The position numbers and the translations under genes are program-made. This document shows, in pieces, positions 1-10,250 of a stretch of DNA of 64,000 nucleotides (positions are counted from its first letter, which is position 1; every line of letters begins with the position of its first letter). Source of the stretch: Sthenelais limicola (lineage: Eukaryota > Annelida > Polychaeta > Phyllodocida > Sigalionidae); NCBI GenBank assembly GCA_942159475.1, contig OW804097.1:4431685-4495684 (forward strand). The letters are read 5' to 3'. The notes under the pieces are model-generated. The model had not been told where the DNA came from. It did no database searches and worked only from the letters and a program-made list of their open reading frames with translations.

Positions 1-195
1 GCACTAATTTATCTTCTTTTCTTTTCGATATAATTCCTACTACAGACCATAATGTAACTATCAAGCTCAGATGATATAATGATATCATCATTTGATTCTA
101 CTCCTATAATAGCACCGTTCCATTCTACTCATACAACCTCTTCTGTTTATAGTAATCTTGGTTATACAAATATTGTTAGCGGAATTAACATTAAG
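1..195 (+). pseudogene. Ser/Thr-rich exon-like segment of a host gene (copy 1), 5' end outside window
   Basis: The segment translates as a Ser/Thr-rich, mucin-like stretch (from 77: S-T-P, T-H-T-T-S-S, then N-L-G-Y-T and G-I-N-I-K) and stops at a GT donor at 196. A near-identical copy lies at 37942-38136 with the same donor, so this is a duplicated coding segment and not chance. In both copies the upstream half (ending near 72) is in a different frame from the downstream half, and an in-frame TGA follows it. The gene was therefore either broken before duplication or has an intron I do not resolve. A Ser/Thr-rich extracellular stalk is inferred from composition only; no family is recognised. 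Confidence 0.45.
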
Positions 196-221
196 GTAAT
201 TATTGCGTTCATTTATCATTT

Positions 222-466
222 ATCATTTATCATATTATAAAATAAGGACATATTTAACGGTAAAATTTTAAAGAACATGAACTGGTTTATAACATTAAAA
301 CATTATTTTTGTAGTTCTAGTTGTCTAGTTGTTGTAGGAAACAAAAACCAAGCTTAAGATTAACAAGAAGGCATGGGCTGGAAGAGATCCTTGGATATGC
401 CCATAATCTATTTTCCTGTAAAATCTTAATTTGGAAATAAAGAATTGATTATTATTATTATATTTC
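222..466 (+). mobile_element. Short retroelement 3'-end insertion in the host intron
   Basis: The duplicated intron at 38160-38180 reads straight from the CATTTATCAT block to the CATTAAAAAGATATTCCCA block. Here about 245 bp separate the same two blocks, so this stretch is an insertion (or a deletion in the other copy). It ends with AATAAAG followed by an ATT-repeat tail at 440-463, as expected of a LINE or SINE 3' end on the plus strand. No coding capacity is seen. Exact target duplications could not be fixed. Confidence 0.45.
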
Positions 467-616
467 ATCATTAAAAAGATATTCCCAGTCGATTGCACGA
501 GATCATATTTATTTTGAAAATACTCTAGGCAGTCCAAAAATTATGAATATTAACCGAAATGGTACTTATATTGATATCAGAAAATACAGACTTTATATAT
601 TGCGATATTTTTATAG

Positions 617-715
617 CCCACGCCTACCACGACCTCCGCATCTATCCCTAGCCAGACCACTAGGTCGATGATCTCTGTCAAATCAACTACTTCTAGACAC
701 AATACCAGCACTGGG
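617..715 (+). CDS. Ser/Thr-rich exon B of host gene
   Basis: This is a 99-nt open segment preceded by a TTTTTATAG acceptor and followed by a GTAAAT donor. It encodes 33 residues, about half Ser or Thr (starts P-T-P-T-T-T-S, ends N-T-S-T-G). Length and junctions give a symmetrical phase 0-0 exon in the same phase as the donors at 195 and 891. It probably belongs to the same mucin-like stalk as the segment at 1-195. Whether it is expressed, and its start codon, cannot be judged because the 5' exons lie outside the window. Confidence 0.45.
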
Positions 716-804
716 GTAAATATCTCCTTTCTATTACATTTATAAATATCTTCCTAAATAATTAACGTTGTGATATCTAATAATATTTTTGGTTTTTTTT
801 TCAG

Positions 805-891
805 CTATTTGATATTTCCACCATTGCGAGCGAGTTTACTGATATCTTGACCGTCACCGTTAGCAAAACTACCTCCATAATATTATCTCGG
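805..891 (+). CDS. Ser/Thr-rich exon C of host gene
   Basis: This is an 87-nt open segment between a strong T-rich AG acceptor ending at 804 and a GTAGGT donor at 892. It encodes 29 residues (L-F-D-I-S-T-I, then T-V-T-V-S-K-T-T-S-I), again Thr/Ser-rich and phase 0-0, so it can be joined to exon B without a frame change. The Ngaro-like element begins only about 17 bp after the donor, which may disturb splicing of later exons. No domain is recognised. Confidence 0.45.
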
Positions 892-907
892 GTAGGTTTT
901 CCTCTCT

Positions 908-1061
908 ATAATGTGTTCGGAATCGCTTTATGCGATGACGGGGCATTATTCAACCAACAGACTGACCGCCACCCCACCTGGCGGGCAGTCAACAATACTA
1001 ATACACTCAACACAAATTCACCTCACTTCACCTCTTGCCTTCAATATGAAAGCATCAAATT
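908..1061 (+). repeat. Left terminal repeat (A1) of the Ngaro-like element
   Basis: About 154 bp, starting ATAATGTGTTCGG and ending near CATCAAATT. The first about 105 bp match 5889-5994 almost base for base (for example the TTTATGCGATGACGGGGCAT block) and the last about 50 bp match 7072-7119. Similarity stops sharply at both ends, which defines the element border to within a few bases. Confidence 0.8.
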
Positions 1062-1170
1062 CATATTGGCAGAAGTGAAGCTATCGTAGTTGTGGAATCA
1101 TTTCACCCACACTGCTAACTTCAACTATTATACTCGCTTACCTCGTAACGAGTGGATAGTACTATCAGCT

Positions 1171-2472
1171 ATGGCTAATGAAAAGACTACCAAAAGTGGC
1201 AAAAAGGCCGACGAAGGAGAAGTCGTGGTAGACGAAAACACTGTGGACAATACCACCGGCGGGACTGACGGTGACAACCACGGGTTGGAACCGTCTGACG
1301 CCGAATCGCCCCCTCCGGCCAAGAAGAAAGGGAAGGGAAAGAAAGTGTCCATGAATCAATTGGATACTAAGTGCAAGACAATGGCCAAGAACATGGGGGA
1401 GTTACAAGATTCCATCGAAAAGATCGCCAAGCAGTTGGCTGTGGTGGGCAAGACCACGGCAATGGGCAAGCGCAAGCAGAAACCGGTTCTGATCAGCTCT
1501 AGCGAGGAAGAAGAGACCAGTGAAAGTGAGAGCGAGGAGGAGATTCCTCAACCAAAGAAACGCAAGGGGTCAGTCCTCAAACGCAAGATGGACAGTGATA
1601 GGTATTTAGAGAAAGAGATAGAAAGAGAAAAGCGCGCCTCAGGCCTCAGGGGTAAGATGAATATATTATCTCATGTCCATGCCTCCAGGATAATGTCCAA
1701 GCCATATATGTATCTGTCAAGGGAAGGGGTGGCTACAGTCAAGCAACGGCTCGATGCCCGATGCACCATGTCTGCCATGGAGTATGTGGACACGTTCCTC
1801 GCACTACTGGCTGACCATAGGGCCTATGAGGCCGAGGATTATGAAGATATGTTACATCATTTAAGAAGGGTAACTAAAGACTGTCTAGAATGCCCGTGGT
1901 CAGCGGTCCGCCGCTGGACACAACACGTATGGGACTCTATAGAAGATGGCACTATTGATTGGGACGAGAAAAGTTGTATTCAAGAAGAGAGAGTGCGCCT
2001 ATGCCTAACTGCCACTCTACACTCTCACAGTAATTATAATGGTTCATCAAGTGGGGCCCAGTCAAACAGAGGGAGTGCTTATGCAGCCACCAGTAGAGCC
2101 TTGCAAGAAAACCATGAAGTTGTATGTAGGGCCTATAACAGCAGGTAAGGGTGTAGACACAGTGCTAGCCATGGGGAAGGACCTGTATTTGCAATTCATA
2201 TCTGTTCTTATTGTGACTCTGTAGGGAAAAGCTGCACACACTCGGTGGTCAACTGTATGAGACACGTCACACATGCTTCACACATGCTACGGGCCAGCGG
2301 GACCAATGTGCTCCACAGGCGGGAGGCTCCGGCTCCGGGAAGCGGGGCGCTCCGGAACAGCAGACATACCAGCAGGGCACACAGAGCTCGGGTTCAAAAA
2401 GTGATTAGAGGGCGTCCCATGGAGTATGAACCCCGAGGCGCCTATATTTATTCCTGCAAACGTCAAGCCTGA
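1171..2472 (+). pseudogene. Gag-like protein of the Ngaro-like element (frameshifted)
   Basis: From the ATG at 1171 a frame of 326 codons runs to 2148. The N-terminal half is charged, with Lys-rich and Glu/Ser-rich runs (codons about 50-175). The following part holds a conserved-looking region with W-S-A-V-R-R-W and D-G-T-I-D-W, as in Gag proteins of YR retroelements. After 2148 the protein continues in another frame as a Cys/His cluster (C-S-Y-C near 2200, C-T-H, then N-C-M-R-H to about 2260), a zinc-knuckle-like tail. The shift near 2140-2165 coincides with a GTAAGG motif, so an intron is an alternative explanation. Role: RNA binding and particle assembly, by family. Confidence 0.55.
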
Positions 2473-4400
2473 CCATATCGCTCGGGACACGAAAGTAAAC
2501 AAACAAGATGATCACGCCCACCCGGAAGTCTCGGCTGAACTCTCGCGAGCCACGAGAGCCAACCAAGATGGCGGCTGCAGCATGTCAACTGGCAGCGAAC
2601 CTCAAGCGTACATGGACGTGAATATACATGCAACAGCCACGAAGGACCCAAACACACACATAGTAGGTCACCCTATCTCTTACTCTGACATTCGATTACA
2701 ATGTGCCGGAAAAATTGAACGTACTAGTGATGATTTGGGCCCCTATACATTTGTTAACGATCGTATTAGCTCTTGGCCACACATGGGACGGGAAGGCATT
2801 GACCCACTCCATTGTGATATTTATGAGACTGTTCGAACCACCGGTCTACCTAATTCTCTGGGAGCTAAGAGGGTATTACCTACTGAACTCAACTAAGCCG
2901 CATGGAAATCATATCTCGATGGTAATGAAGAAGATAAGACAGTTGTACGATTTTGTGGCATATGGGTTCCCCATGGGCTACCTGGGGCTCACCTCACACA
3001 ACAATACTGGGCATAACCATCCCAGTGCCGAACAGTTTGTACCAACAATAAATGACTTCGTCAATAAAGAACTTAAGCTAGGAGGTCTCGTAGGACCCAT
3101 GTCTAAACCACCGTTCGAGGAGTGGTACCACTGCTCCCCGTTGATGTCTCGTGAAAAAAGAGACACAGATGCTAGAAGAGTGATTATTGATCTTAGCTAC
3201 CCTGATGAAAAGTCAAATAATGCCTATCTTCTTAAAAACAGCGTGTGGGGGGTAGAAAGGCCTCACTCCCTCCCCAGCGTTGAAAGTCTAGTACAAGACC
3301 TGGTTCACATTGGCACGGGAGCATATATGTCCACCATTGATATCTCCCGTGCCTACAAAAATTTCAAGTCGGACCCGTTGGACTGGCCACTGTTGTGTAT
3401 TAAGTGGGAGTCCCATTACTACCTTGATGTCACCATGCCCTTCGGGGCGAGAAGTTTGTCATGCCATATGCAGCGAATTGCAGATAGTATAGTGAAAATA
3501 TTGGCAAAAGATGGCATAAAATCCCGAATGTATCTTGATGATCTTGTCATTATTTCTGCAGATAAAAACCAGGCAGAGAGAGACTACCGCAGGGCCATCA
3601 AACTTTTCGCGCAACTGGGATTACCTGAGGCCGCAGACAAGAGACAGCCGCCTGCCTCATGCGTTCGCTGGCTCGGCATACTCATAGATGCCCCAAGCAT
3701 GACACTAAGCATTCCTCCCGACAAGGTCAGTAAAACCAACAACATGGTTAGCAAATATCTAAAGAGACGTTCAATGTCACGTAAGGAACTCCAGTCAGTC
3801 ATTGGTTTGCTGATTCATATCGCCAAATGTGTTCCCCCCACCAGGCTTTTTGTTGGACGCCTCCTGGAGGGACTAAGGTCTATGAAAGGGTAATATGTAA
3901 ACATAAACAAGGACATGAAAAAGGACCTGCAATGGTTCGCGGATTTTAGTAAACAAACAGGTGTGGGAGGCGCCGACCACAGGAGAGCCTACTCTAAGCA
4001 GGTTGCACATGTAGGCGCGGAATATGAGAACATTTCGGAACTAGAGGCAGTGAATATTCCCATTGCTTTACACTCCCTTCTTAACGAAGCAGATAGGGGG
4101 ACACACATCAGAATATGGTGAGACAATATTGCCAGTGTTTTCGTATTCTCAACAGGCAAAGGCCACAACCAGGTCATGTTGGAGGCCACACGAATGGCAT
4201 GGATGGTGCAGGCGTTGCTTGACATTTGCATCACATATAGCCACATTGCCGGGGAAGATAATATATTAGCAGATAACCTGAGTAGAGCACACATTAATAG
4301 TAAATATCGCGCCAAAGCAAAACAACTTGTAGACGAACAATGCCTTGAATATGTGGAGCCATGTATGTTTGTTCTAAATGCCTTCTCTGTTCACAAATAG
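2426..4400 (+). pseudogene. Reverse transcriptase-RNase H of the Ngaro-like element
   Basis: The frame opening at 2426 encodes the N-terminal extension, hits a stop at 2894-2896 and must shift near 2935 into the frame that carries the RT. There, G-F-P-M-G-Y and N-H-P-S-A precede the finger motifs (P-L-M-S-R-E-K, R-R-V-I-I-D-L-S), the D-I-S-R-A-Y motif near 3340 and the catalytic Y-L-D-D at 3531-3542. The thumb runs to a stop at 3891. The same frame continues as RNase H (E-L-E-A-V, H-I-R-I-W, stop at 4119-4121, D-N-I-A-S-V, H-I-A-G-E-D-N, A-D-N-L-S-R) to 4400. Three stops and one frameshift make it non-functional as read. It would copy element RNA into DNA. Confidence 0.75.
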
Positions 4401-4474
4401 TACAGGAAACGAGATCGGGCGGCTAATGAGGAGAGCCGTGGCCAGACAGCGACAAGCATAGGCCCAAGGCACCA

Positions 4475-5380
4475 TTGGACAATAGAACGTCAGCCGTTAA
4501 TAGGTACTGTGACTTCATGTACAAGGTAGGAGTGAACCCACTTAAACCTACATACATATTGATCTGTGCGTATATTGAACATCTGCGAAAGACCATAGCC
4601 TCCCCCCGCACCATCAAGAATCATATCTCCCACATCCGTACGGCCCTCAGGGAAGTTAATCAGCCCACGACCACACTAGACCACCATAGGGTGACGTGGG
4701 CCCTCAGAGCAATTGACCGCGACAAAAGTTTTACACCCAAGGCAAAGTTGGCAGTCCCCAATGATCTGCTGAGGGCTGCTATCATCAACATCCCGCAGGA
4801 CCAAAAATCACTGTGTGCAAAAGCTGCTATACTGGTTATTTACTCCGCCGCCTTGCGCCAATCCGAGGTAGTAGCCCCTACAGTCAACAAATTTGACCCC
4901 TTGCGACATCTCACACGTGGGGATGTCAGAATCACGACAACGAGCGCACAGCTCACTACCAAAAGCACCAAAATCCTACAGTCCGCATACAAATCAAAAG
5001 TAGTCAACATACAGCCGTCAAATGACCCGCAGCTGTGCCCAGTAAAACTGCTGGCAGAAATGCTCCGAAACACCCCTACACGACGAAAAACAGAACCACG
5101 TTTCATGTTCCCGGACACCTGCACCCCGATGCCAGCCACATATGTGGCCCGCGTCTGGAAATCAGCGCTGCAGCGCAACGGAGTATCACACTCCAAGTTC
5201 TTCTTACACAGCTTAAGGAAATCCGCAGCTACCAACGCCTACACTAGCGGATGCCCCAAACTCCTCATCCAAAGATTCGGCGGATGGAAATCACAGGCGT
5301 ATCGCCAATACATCGCCACAAAGGATGACACAGTGAATCGCGCCTTAATGGCTGCTATAAGTGATCCCCCCCACCCCTAG
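4475..5380 (+). CDS. Tyrosine recombinase (integrase) of the Ngaro-like element
   Basis: The open frame has about 300 codons; the true start is uncertain because the frame is open upstream and its first ATG is near 4517. The N-terminal about 110 residues look like the helical core-binding domain (Y-C-D-F-M-Y-K-V-G, A-Y-I-E-H-L-R). The catalytic domain shows the first Arg in S-A-A-L-R-Q-S-E-V, then H-S-L-R-K near 5207, the W of G-G-W-K-S-Q, and the nucleophile Tyr in Y-R-Q-Y-I near 5310. The complete R-H-R-W-Y set means the active site is intact. It would integrate a circular DNA form without a target duplication. It is the best preserved gene of the element. Confidence 0.8.
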   Translation: MDNRTSAVNRYCDFMYKVGVNPLKPTYILICAYIEHLRKTIASPRTIKNHISHIRTALREVNQPTTTLDHHRVTWALRAIDRDKSFTPKAKLAVPNDLLRAAIINIPQDQKSLCAKAAILVIYSAALRQSEVVAPTVNKFDPLRHLTRGDVRITTTSAQLTTKSTKILQSAYKSKVVNIQPSNDPQLCPVKLLAEMLRNTPTRRKTEPRFMFPDTCTPMPATYVARVWKSALQRNGVSHSKFFLHSLRKSAATNAYTSGCPKLLIQRFGGWKSQAYRQYIATKDDTVNRALMAAISDPPHP

Positions 5381-5398
5381 ACTTAAAAACAACGGACT

Positions 5399-5562
5399 GC
5401 TCGCTCACGAGCCAAAAATCTTAAACCTCCCCCCCAACCCCAAAATATACTTACATATATAAAGCCACTCGGCTAAAAACAAGGACTCGCCGCTCACGGC
5501 TAGGACTCAATAGAGAGATTACTCTCAAAACCACCACATACCAAAGACTTGCCGCTCACGGC
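5399..5562 (+). repeat. Hairpins with a shared CTCA loop and differing stems
   Basis: Just after the recombinase stop lie GCTCG-CTCA-CGAGC (5399-5412), GCCG-CTCA-CGGC (5489-5500) and GCCG-CTCA-CGGC (5551-5562), each preceded by GACT or a close variant. A related AGCC-ACTC-GGCT lies at 5463-5474. The loop is constant while the stem changes with compensating bases. Probably an RNA structure in the 3' untranslated region; function unknown. Confidence 0.55.
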
Positions 5563-5888
5563 CATAGATAATTCTAACTATTTTATCTCTAACCCAAAAT
5601 CAAACAAACCTTTTACATACTAACTTCATCCATCCTCTCCCACCCAATCATACAACACCCTCTCCCCTCTTTTAAAAATTGGCACCTTGGCTAATTATCT
5701 TCTCAATCAATCATAATTCATCTCACTAAAACCTCATTTACATCAATTTTACCTTATTTAATTATTTACCAATTTTTATATAAATCTACACCTTTCATAC
5801 TTTATTTAAAAATATAAAATCAAAATAAAATTTTAATTTCCCAAGGTCGCCTCTCACTTATTTATTCCTATCATCACTTATCGGTAAA

Positions 5889-5994
5889 ATAATGTGTTCG
5901 GCATCGCTTTATGCGATGACGGGGCATTATTCAACCAACAGACTGACCGCCACCCCACCTGGCAGGCAGTCAACAATACTAATACACTCAACAC
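5889..5994 (+). repeat. Right terminal repeat of the Ngaro-like element, first part
   Basis: This copy of 908-1013 has very few differences (GGCATCGC for GGAATCGC, GGCAGGCAG for GGCGGGCAG). It is cut at AACAC by the LINE insertion and resumes at 7072. Confidence 0.8.
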
Positions 5995-7066
5995 TCAACA
6001 CTCAGACAATGTATGTCCCGCACATGGCAAGAAGTCTGACAATACCACGCATTCAGAAAATCACCATAAATAATACCGAGTTAGACTGGGTTGATGACTT
6101 TACATATTTAGGCCTTACCATAGATGCCAAACTCAATTTCGATGTTATGATTAATTCCATAATAAGCAAGGCAAATGCCAGACTATGTAATCTTTACATT
6201 AACCGCCACGCCCTTGACATTAGAACTAGATTGCTCCTGGTCAAAGCGATGGTGTTGAGTTACTTGGACTACGCCAATGTATGCTACATGAACAGCAGTA
6301 AAGCGTCACTAACAAAATTGCAAATACTACAAAATAAATCTCTCAGGTTTGCACTAAAAAAATCAAGAATGCATAATGTTGAAGATCTGCATAGGCTAGC
6401 CAATGTAATGACAGTGCGAGAACGCATTTATTTTAATAATGCTAAATTTTTCCATGAACAGCTTCATCATTGTAGAGTTGACTGGATAACCAGAAAACAG
6501 GGCGATAGGCCCTATGCACTGCGTGAAAATTGGAGATTAAATTTCGAAGTAAATAGACCCCTTTGTAATTCTTATCAGAAATCATTTGCATATGCGGGAG
6601 TGTCACAATGGAACGAAATTGAAGATAACATCAAGAGTATAACACTACCTTGCCACTTCAAATATAGAATGAAAACAGGCATACTTAACAAAACCATCCG
6701 TATACCTATACTGTGATACACAATTACCTATAGTTACTACTACTCCGATTACTTATACCTATACCTGTATTTGTATAGAACTGACTGACACATTTGTTTC
6801 CCAACCATGTCTCATTATCACATCACCCCCATCTCATTTCATTATTACCCATTTCAAACTATCTCTCCAAGAAAAGATGTACATGATTTTCATTAGCTAA
6901 TTACTATAGCTAATTACTATAGCTAATTACTATAGCTACTCATTTGTATAACTTCTAAAGCGAAATTTCAGGTTACGTAGGAAGACCGGATCAACCGAAT
7001 CGTTTAAAAACTTTGGCAAATGCCGCTTATCCTCCTGAATAAAAATTTGTGCAAAAAACAAAACAA
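5995..7066 (+). mobile_element. 5'-truncated non-LTR retrotransposon inserted in the right terminal repeat
   Basis: The insertion is bounded by AACAC on both sides (5990-5994 and 7067-7071) and interrupts a repeat that is continuous at 908-1061. It ends in an A-rich tail with AATAAAAA upstream. A frame of 235 codons from 6009 to 6716 encodes the C-terminal part of a LINE reverse transcriptase: Y-L-G-L-T-I-D-A-K-L, then thumb-like helices, L-Q-N-K-S-L-R, and a late W-N-E-I. Motifs upstream of the thumb, including the Y-A-D-D box, are absent through 5' truncation. This frame is undamaged to its stop, so the insertion is fairly recent. The clade (CR1/L2/Jockey) is not resolved. Confidence 0.7.
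6895..6938 (+). repeat. 13-bp tandem repeat, 3.4 copies
   Basis: The unit AGCTAATTACTAT is repeated perfectly three times plus five bases, in the 3' untranslated part of the inserted LINE. Confidence 0.85.
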
Positions 7067-7071
7067 AACAC

Positions 7072-7119
7072 AAATTCACCTCACTTCACCTCTTGCCTTC
7101 AATACGAAAGCATCAAATT
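7072..7119 (+). repeat. Right terminal repeat of the Ngaro-like element, second part
   Basis: The stretch from AAATTCACC to CATCAAATT matches 1014-1061 with one change (AATACGAAAG for AATATGAAAG). It marks the right border of the element. 7120-7440 beyond it holds nothing I recognise. Confidence 0.75.
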
Positions 7120-7440
7120 GTCTATAATGTTTGTTAATAAACTATATACGCATATAAACCAAATTAAACTTACCTCCTCTCTTAATGGGATCGTGTGGAC
7201 TGTAATGTATTTGTACCCTATGACTTCAGAACATTGAGCAACGCCTAGATCTATACATGTTTTGTATATATATATATCAAATATCAAGTACAAGAGTTCA
7301 AGAAAATAGTTTACAATGTAAAATAACTAATGCGACTACTTTATAGGCGTTTTATTCAGTCATATACGTCTACTCCAATTTATAATAGACAATTTAATTT
7401 CTCTCATGAACTTGATATATATAACCTAATTATATTTCAG

Positions 7441-7704
7441 CTGTCCTCTATTAACCCCACCACAACTCATTAACAACACAGATATATATCAATATGCCAA
7501 TTTCACTACCAAACTCAGAAGTCATGACTCGGCAAATTAATAGACAGCTATGTGATGAAAATAATAAGACCAAACAGAGAAAAGTATAAAAATACCCCCC
7601 ATTTTGTAGGGCCAATCCTCTGGAATAAGTTGCCTGCCAATCTGAGAAACTCGTTATGGGTACAAATTAAAAAATCTTTAAAAAACGATGCCCATTGGGT
7701 CTGA
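7441..7704 (+). pseudogene. LINE reverse transcriptase C-terminal fragment
   Basis: Only the last about 35 codons before the TGA at 7702 are readable: F-V-G-P-I-L-W-N-K-L-P, L-R-N-S, then a Lys-rich end. This W-N-x-L-P motif closes many CR1/Jockey-like LINE proteins. Upstream, to about 7441, fragments of the same domain appear with stops. No tail or target duplication was found. Confidence 0.5.
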
Positions 7705-7849
7705 TTTTGTATGTATCATAATCCTGAATGAAAATGTCTACCAATATTTTCCAAGGGTCAATAACAAGGGTTGTTAACAAGGGACAAAGCCCTTGTTTCA
7801 TGTAAGGTCTTGAACCTTAAACCAGTATTACCAAATAGATTGTATAGAA

Positions 7850-8190
7850 TTGAGAAAACTACTTGTGGTCAAAGAAAATGCGATATTGAAAACCTGCTTT
7901 TTATACTCTGATGATTCTATTAGATTTTGCGTGGACTATCGCAAACTGAACAATATCACCAAGAAAGATGCTTTCCCCCTACCTAGAATCAACGAAAGTC
8001 TTGATGCTCTTGGGAAAAACAGGTATTATTCTACCCTGGATCTCGAATCAGGCTATTGGCAAGTGGAGTTGGATGACAAATCATAGGAAAAATCTGCGTT
8101 TGTCACCCATATAGGCTTGTTTTTTTTTGTTTCAATGTGATGGCATTTGGATTATGCAATGCCCCATTACAAGATTACAGGATTTTCCAA
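7850..8190 (+). pseudogene. Gypsy-type reverse transcriptase fragment
   Basis: R-F-C-V-D-Y-R-K-L-N, P-L-P-R-I-N, S-T-L-D-L-E-S-G-Y-W-Q-V match the central RT motifs of Gypsy elements and resemble the RT at 20830-20960. A stop follows at about 8084, and a T-homopolymer near 8120 throws the remainder out of frame, where the counterparts of the F-G-L-C-N-A-P motif can still be read (8140-8170). It is an old broken piece; no LTR lies nearby. Confidence 0.7.
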
Positions 8191-8283
8191 CCCTGAAAAT
8201 CCCTGACATCACCTTAAGCCTCTCTGTATTCTGCAGTGTGCGTCAGGCTGCACCAATCCTGCCTCTGCAGCTAACACAAAAAT

Positions 8284-8508
8284 ATGCACCTTCGCCTAAG
8301 GGCAGTGAGAGGCAAAGGACTGCCTTCTGATGTAAATAAAATCACAGGCATGTCTACTAAAGATATTGTCACTCATCTTGATGATAACATAACCACCACC
8401 GCTGTTAGCTTCAAGCAATGGAAGTCTGTAGTGAAAGAAGACAAAGGCAAGACCTGGTGCATGACAGAGGAAACAACAGTGACTCTGGACAAAAAAGACA
8501 TTTATTGA
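8284..8508 (+). pseudogene. Short coding-like segment, unrecognised
   Basis: A frame of about 74 codons directly after the Gypsy RT fragment, charged in its second half (K-Q-W-K-S-V-V-K-E-D). It may be a remnant of a transposon protein or chance. I do not recognise a family. 8509-8841 that follows holds no gene I can support. Confidence 0.2.
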
Positions 8509-8841
8509 CCCCAAAACACAGTTACAAGCGTAAAGTGCAATAGCTTAATTTGAACAACAGAAGGGTCTCGTTTCACAGCGTGGCCCATGTCTGTTGTGTT
8601 AAGTGACTACAGGATCCCATGGTGTAGACTTTTTTTGTTGATCTTGTTTTTCTTTCCTTTCTAAACGTTATCTATTATAATATCAACTTCTTCACAAGGA
8701 ATAAGTCGTAACAAGGACAGTCTCTAGCCTCTGGTTAGTACCAGTCAAAATTAGTGTCAGATTTCACAGAACTCTTTAATAAATACCTTGACCTTGGACA
8801 GCCACACAGAGCTGTTCTAGGAGACGGCTGTTCATGCCCAA

Positions 8842-9571
8842 CACTGGTAGAGATTTTTTTTTCTTTTTTTTTTTGTTGTTTTTGTTTTTGCAAAGCTTCT
8901 TTATTCAGTTTCCTGCCTTCTTGGCTTCATACATTCTAAGACATGTAATGACGATTTGGTAACCAAAGTAATTAGCTTAGGTGATCATAATGCAAAGGGC
9001 GATTTTTGTAAGACAACTGGCAATGTGATAGGTGGTGTATCATACCTGACATTTGTTCCACATAAAATAAGAAGACCTAGGATTTAAACAGTTCTAATGT
9101 CTCATTAATGTCTCCCTTCAACCTTCTCCATATGGCTTTTTCTTCACTGCTGACGTTATTAACTTTTTGTGCGTGTATAACCACTGTTGTTCTCATTCTT
9201 AACTCACATATTAGGTATTGGGAGGTGAATGCCCCTTTCTCAAACAATTTGACTCTGTGGATAAACGCTTTGATTTGCAGGAATAACCAATTAATTATTT
9301 TTGTATTGAGGTTGACATGCTCTATCCCAAACATTATGTGGGTGTTATTCAACACAATTTTTCCTCTCTCAGTATTTACTAATTTCTTACCATTCCTACC
9401 TTCATTCAGGTAGCCAACATCCCTTATCCATTTGAGAATATATTCCCATAACCTATAGGTATTCTTACATAGAATAAAGAAATGGACCACATCGTCCTTC
9501 TTCTTACACAATGAACACTTATCATTGGTGGCAACGCCAATGTTGGACAAATATTCTCCACTGGTAGAGAT
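8842..9571 (-). mobile_element. 5'-truncated LINE (Tx1/L1-like) with perfect 13-bp target duplications
   Basis: CACTGGTAGAGAT occurs at 8842-8854 and 9559-9571. Between them lies a minus-strand copy whose poly(A) tail appears as a T-rich run at 8855-8897. It encodes the last about 160 residues of a LINE ORF2, with the C-terminal zinc-knuckle motif of that group (C-S-L-C, then H-F-F-I-L-C, Y-R-L-W-E-Y-I), ending at a stop near 9077. The reading frame has no internal stop, so the insertion is relatively young. The 5' truncation falls just upstream of the Cys cluster. Tx1/L1-like affiliation rests on that zf-RVT-like motif only. Confidence 0.75.
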
Positions 9572-9965
9572 GTTTCCTGTTGCCACTAGGATAGCTGGTG
9601 CGTGAGCCTCGCCATGATGTTAATGCACTACACATGTTTACAGTAGTAGAGCTGACAGTGAGAGTGACAGATGTGTATTCAAACCGCTCCAGCCGAGGAT
9701 GGTAAGTTTTAGTGGATTAACCTATTAATTTTCATCACATCAAATTCACCCTTACACACCGTTGGTACTAAGATTTACCAATGTTGTGATATATTGTGTC
9801 CTGTGTTTCTAAGGAATTTATAGTGATATTTGATGATTCTTCGCCTAGAACTACAAATGGAACAATCATTTTTTTACCATAACCATGTATGAGGAAGCAG
9901 AGACTGGTTCCCTCAGAGAAATTATTTGCCTATCCAAATGAGAAGATGGGCAAAACGGAGCACCA

Positions 9966-10250
9966 GTGGGAAGTATGGATCTCACAAGAATCAACCAAAG
10001 GGAAGACATAGAAATTACGAATGATCCTTGCACAATCAAGGAACTTAGAAAATCTTTAGAGTTCACTCAGTGGGACCAAGCATACTACAAAACGTTAGTA
10101 TTTAAGGAATTAATCCAAAAATACAGGATTCGATCCCAGCAGATGAATGCTATGGAGAATTATTATTTTGATATGCAGAGGCAAATGACGAGATATGAAA
10201 ATATGTTTCTGCAGACAGAATTGGGCAGGAAGTCAAACAGAAGCTTTGCC
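9966..10250 (+). pseudogene. Unrecognised coding-like segment
   Basis: About 95 codons open from the ATG at 9975, rich in Gln, Tyr and charged residues (W-D-Q-A-Y-Y-K, N-Y-Y-F-D-M-Q-R-Q). It runs into the recombinase-like remnant that starts in another frame near 10230. No family is recognised. The preceding stretch 9572-9965 holds nothing I can support. Confidence 0.2.

Larger units (their letters stand above)
908..7119 (+). mobile_element. Ngaro/DIRS-type tyrosine-recombinase retrotransposon, degraded
   Basis: The order is terminal repeat, gag-like frame, RT plus RNase H, tyrosine recombinase, second terminal repeat. The RT carries YLDD and a DIRS-like signature, and the third gene is a tyrosine recombinase rather than a DDE integrase, which defines the YR retroelements. 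No methyltransferase lies between RNase H and YR, which favours Ngaro over classical DIRS. The left repeat (908-1061) recurs at the right end as 5889-5994 plus 7072-7119, interrupted by a LINE. Several stops and frameshifts in gag and pol make the copy defective, while YR is open throughout. It sits in an intron of the Ser/Thr-rich host gene. Confidence 0.75.

Noticed and set aside
8702..8718. Match to the universal small-subunit rRNA string AAGTCGTAACAAGG
   Set aside because: Only about 14 bases match; neighbouring conserved rRNA sequence is absent on both sides.
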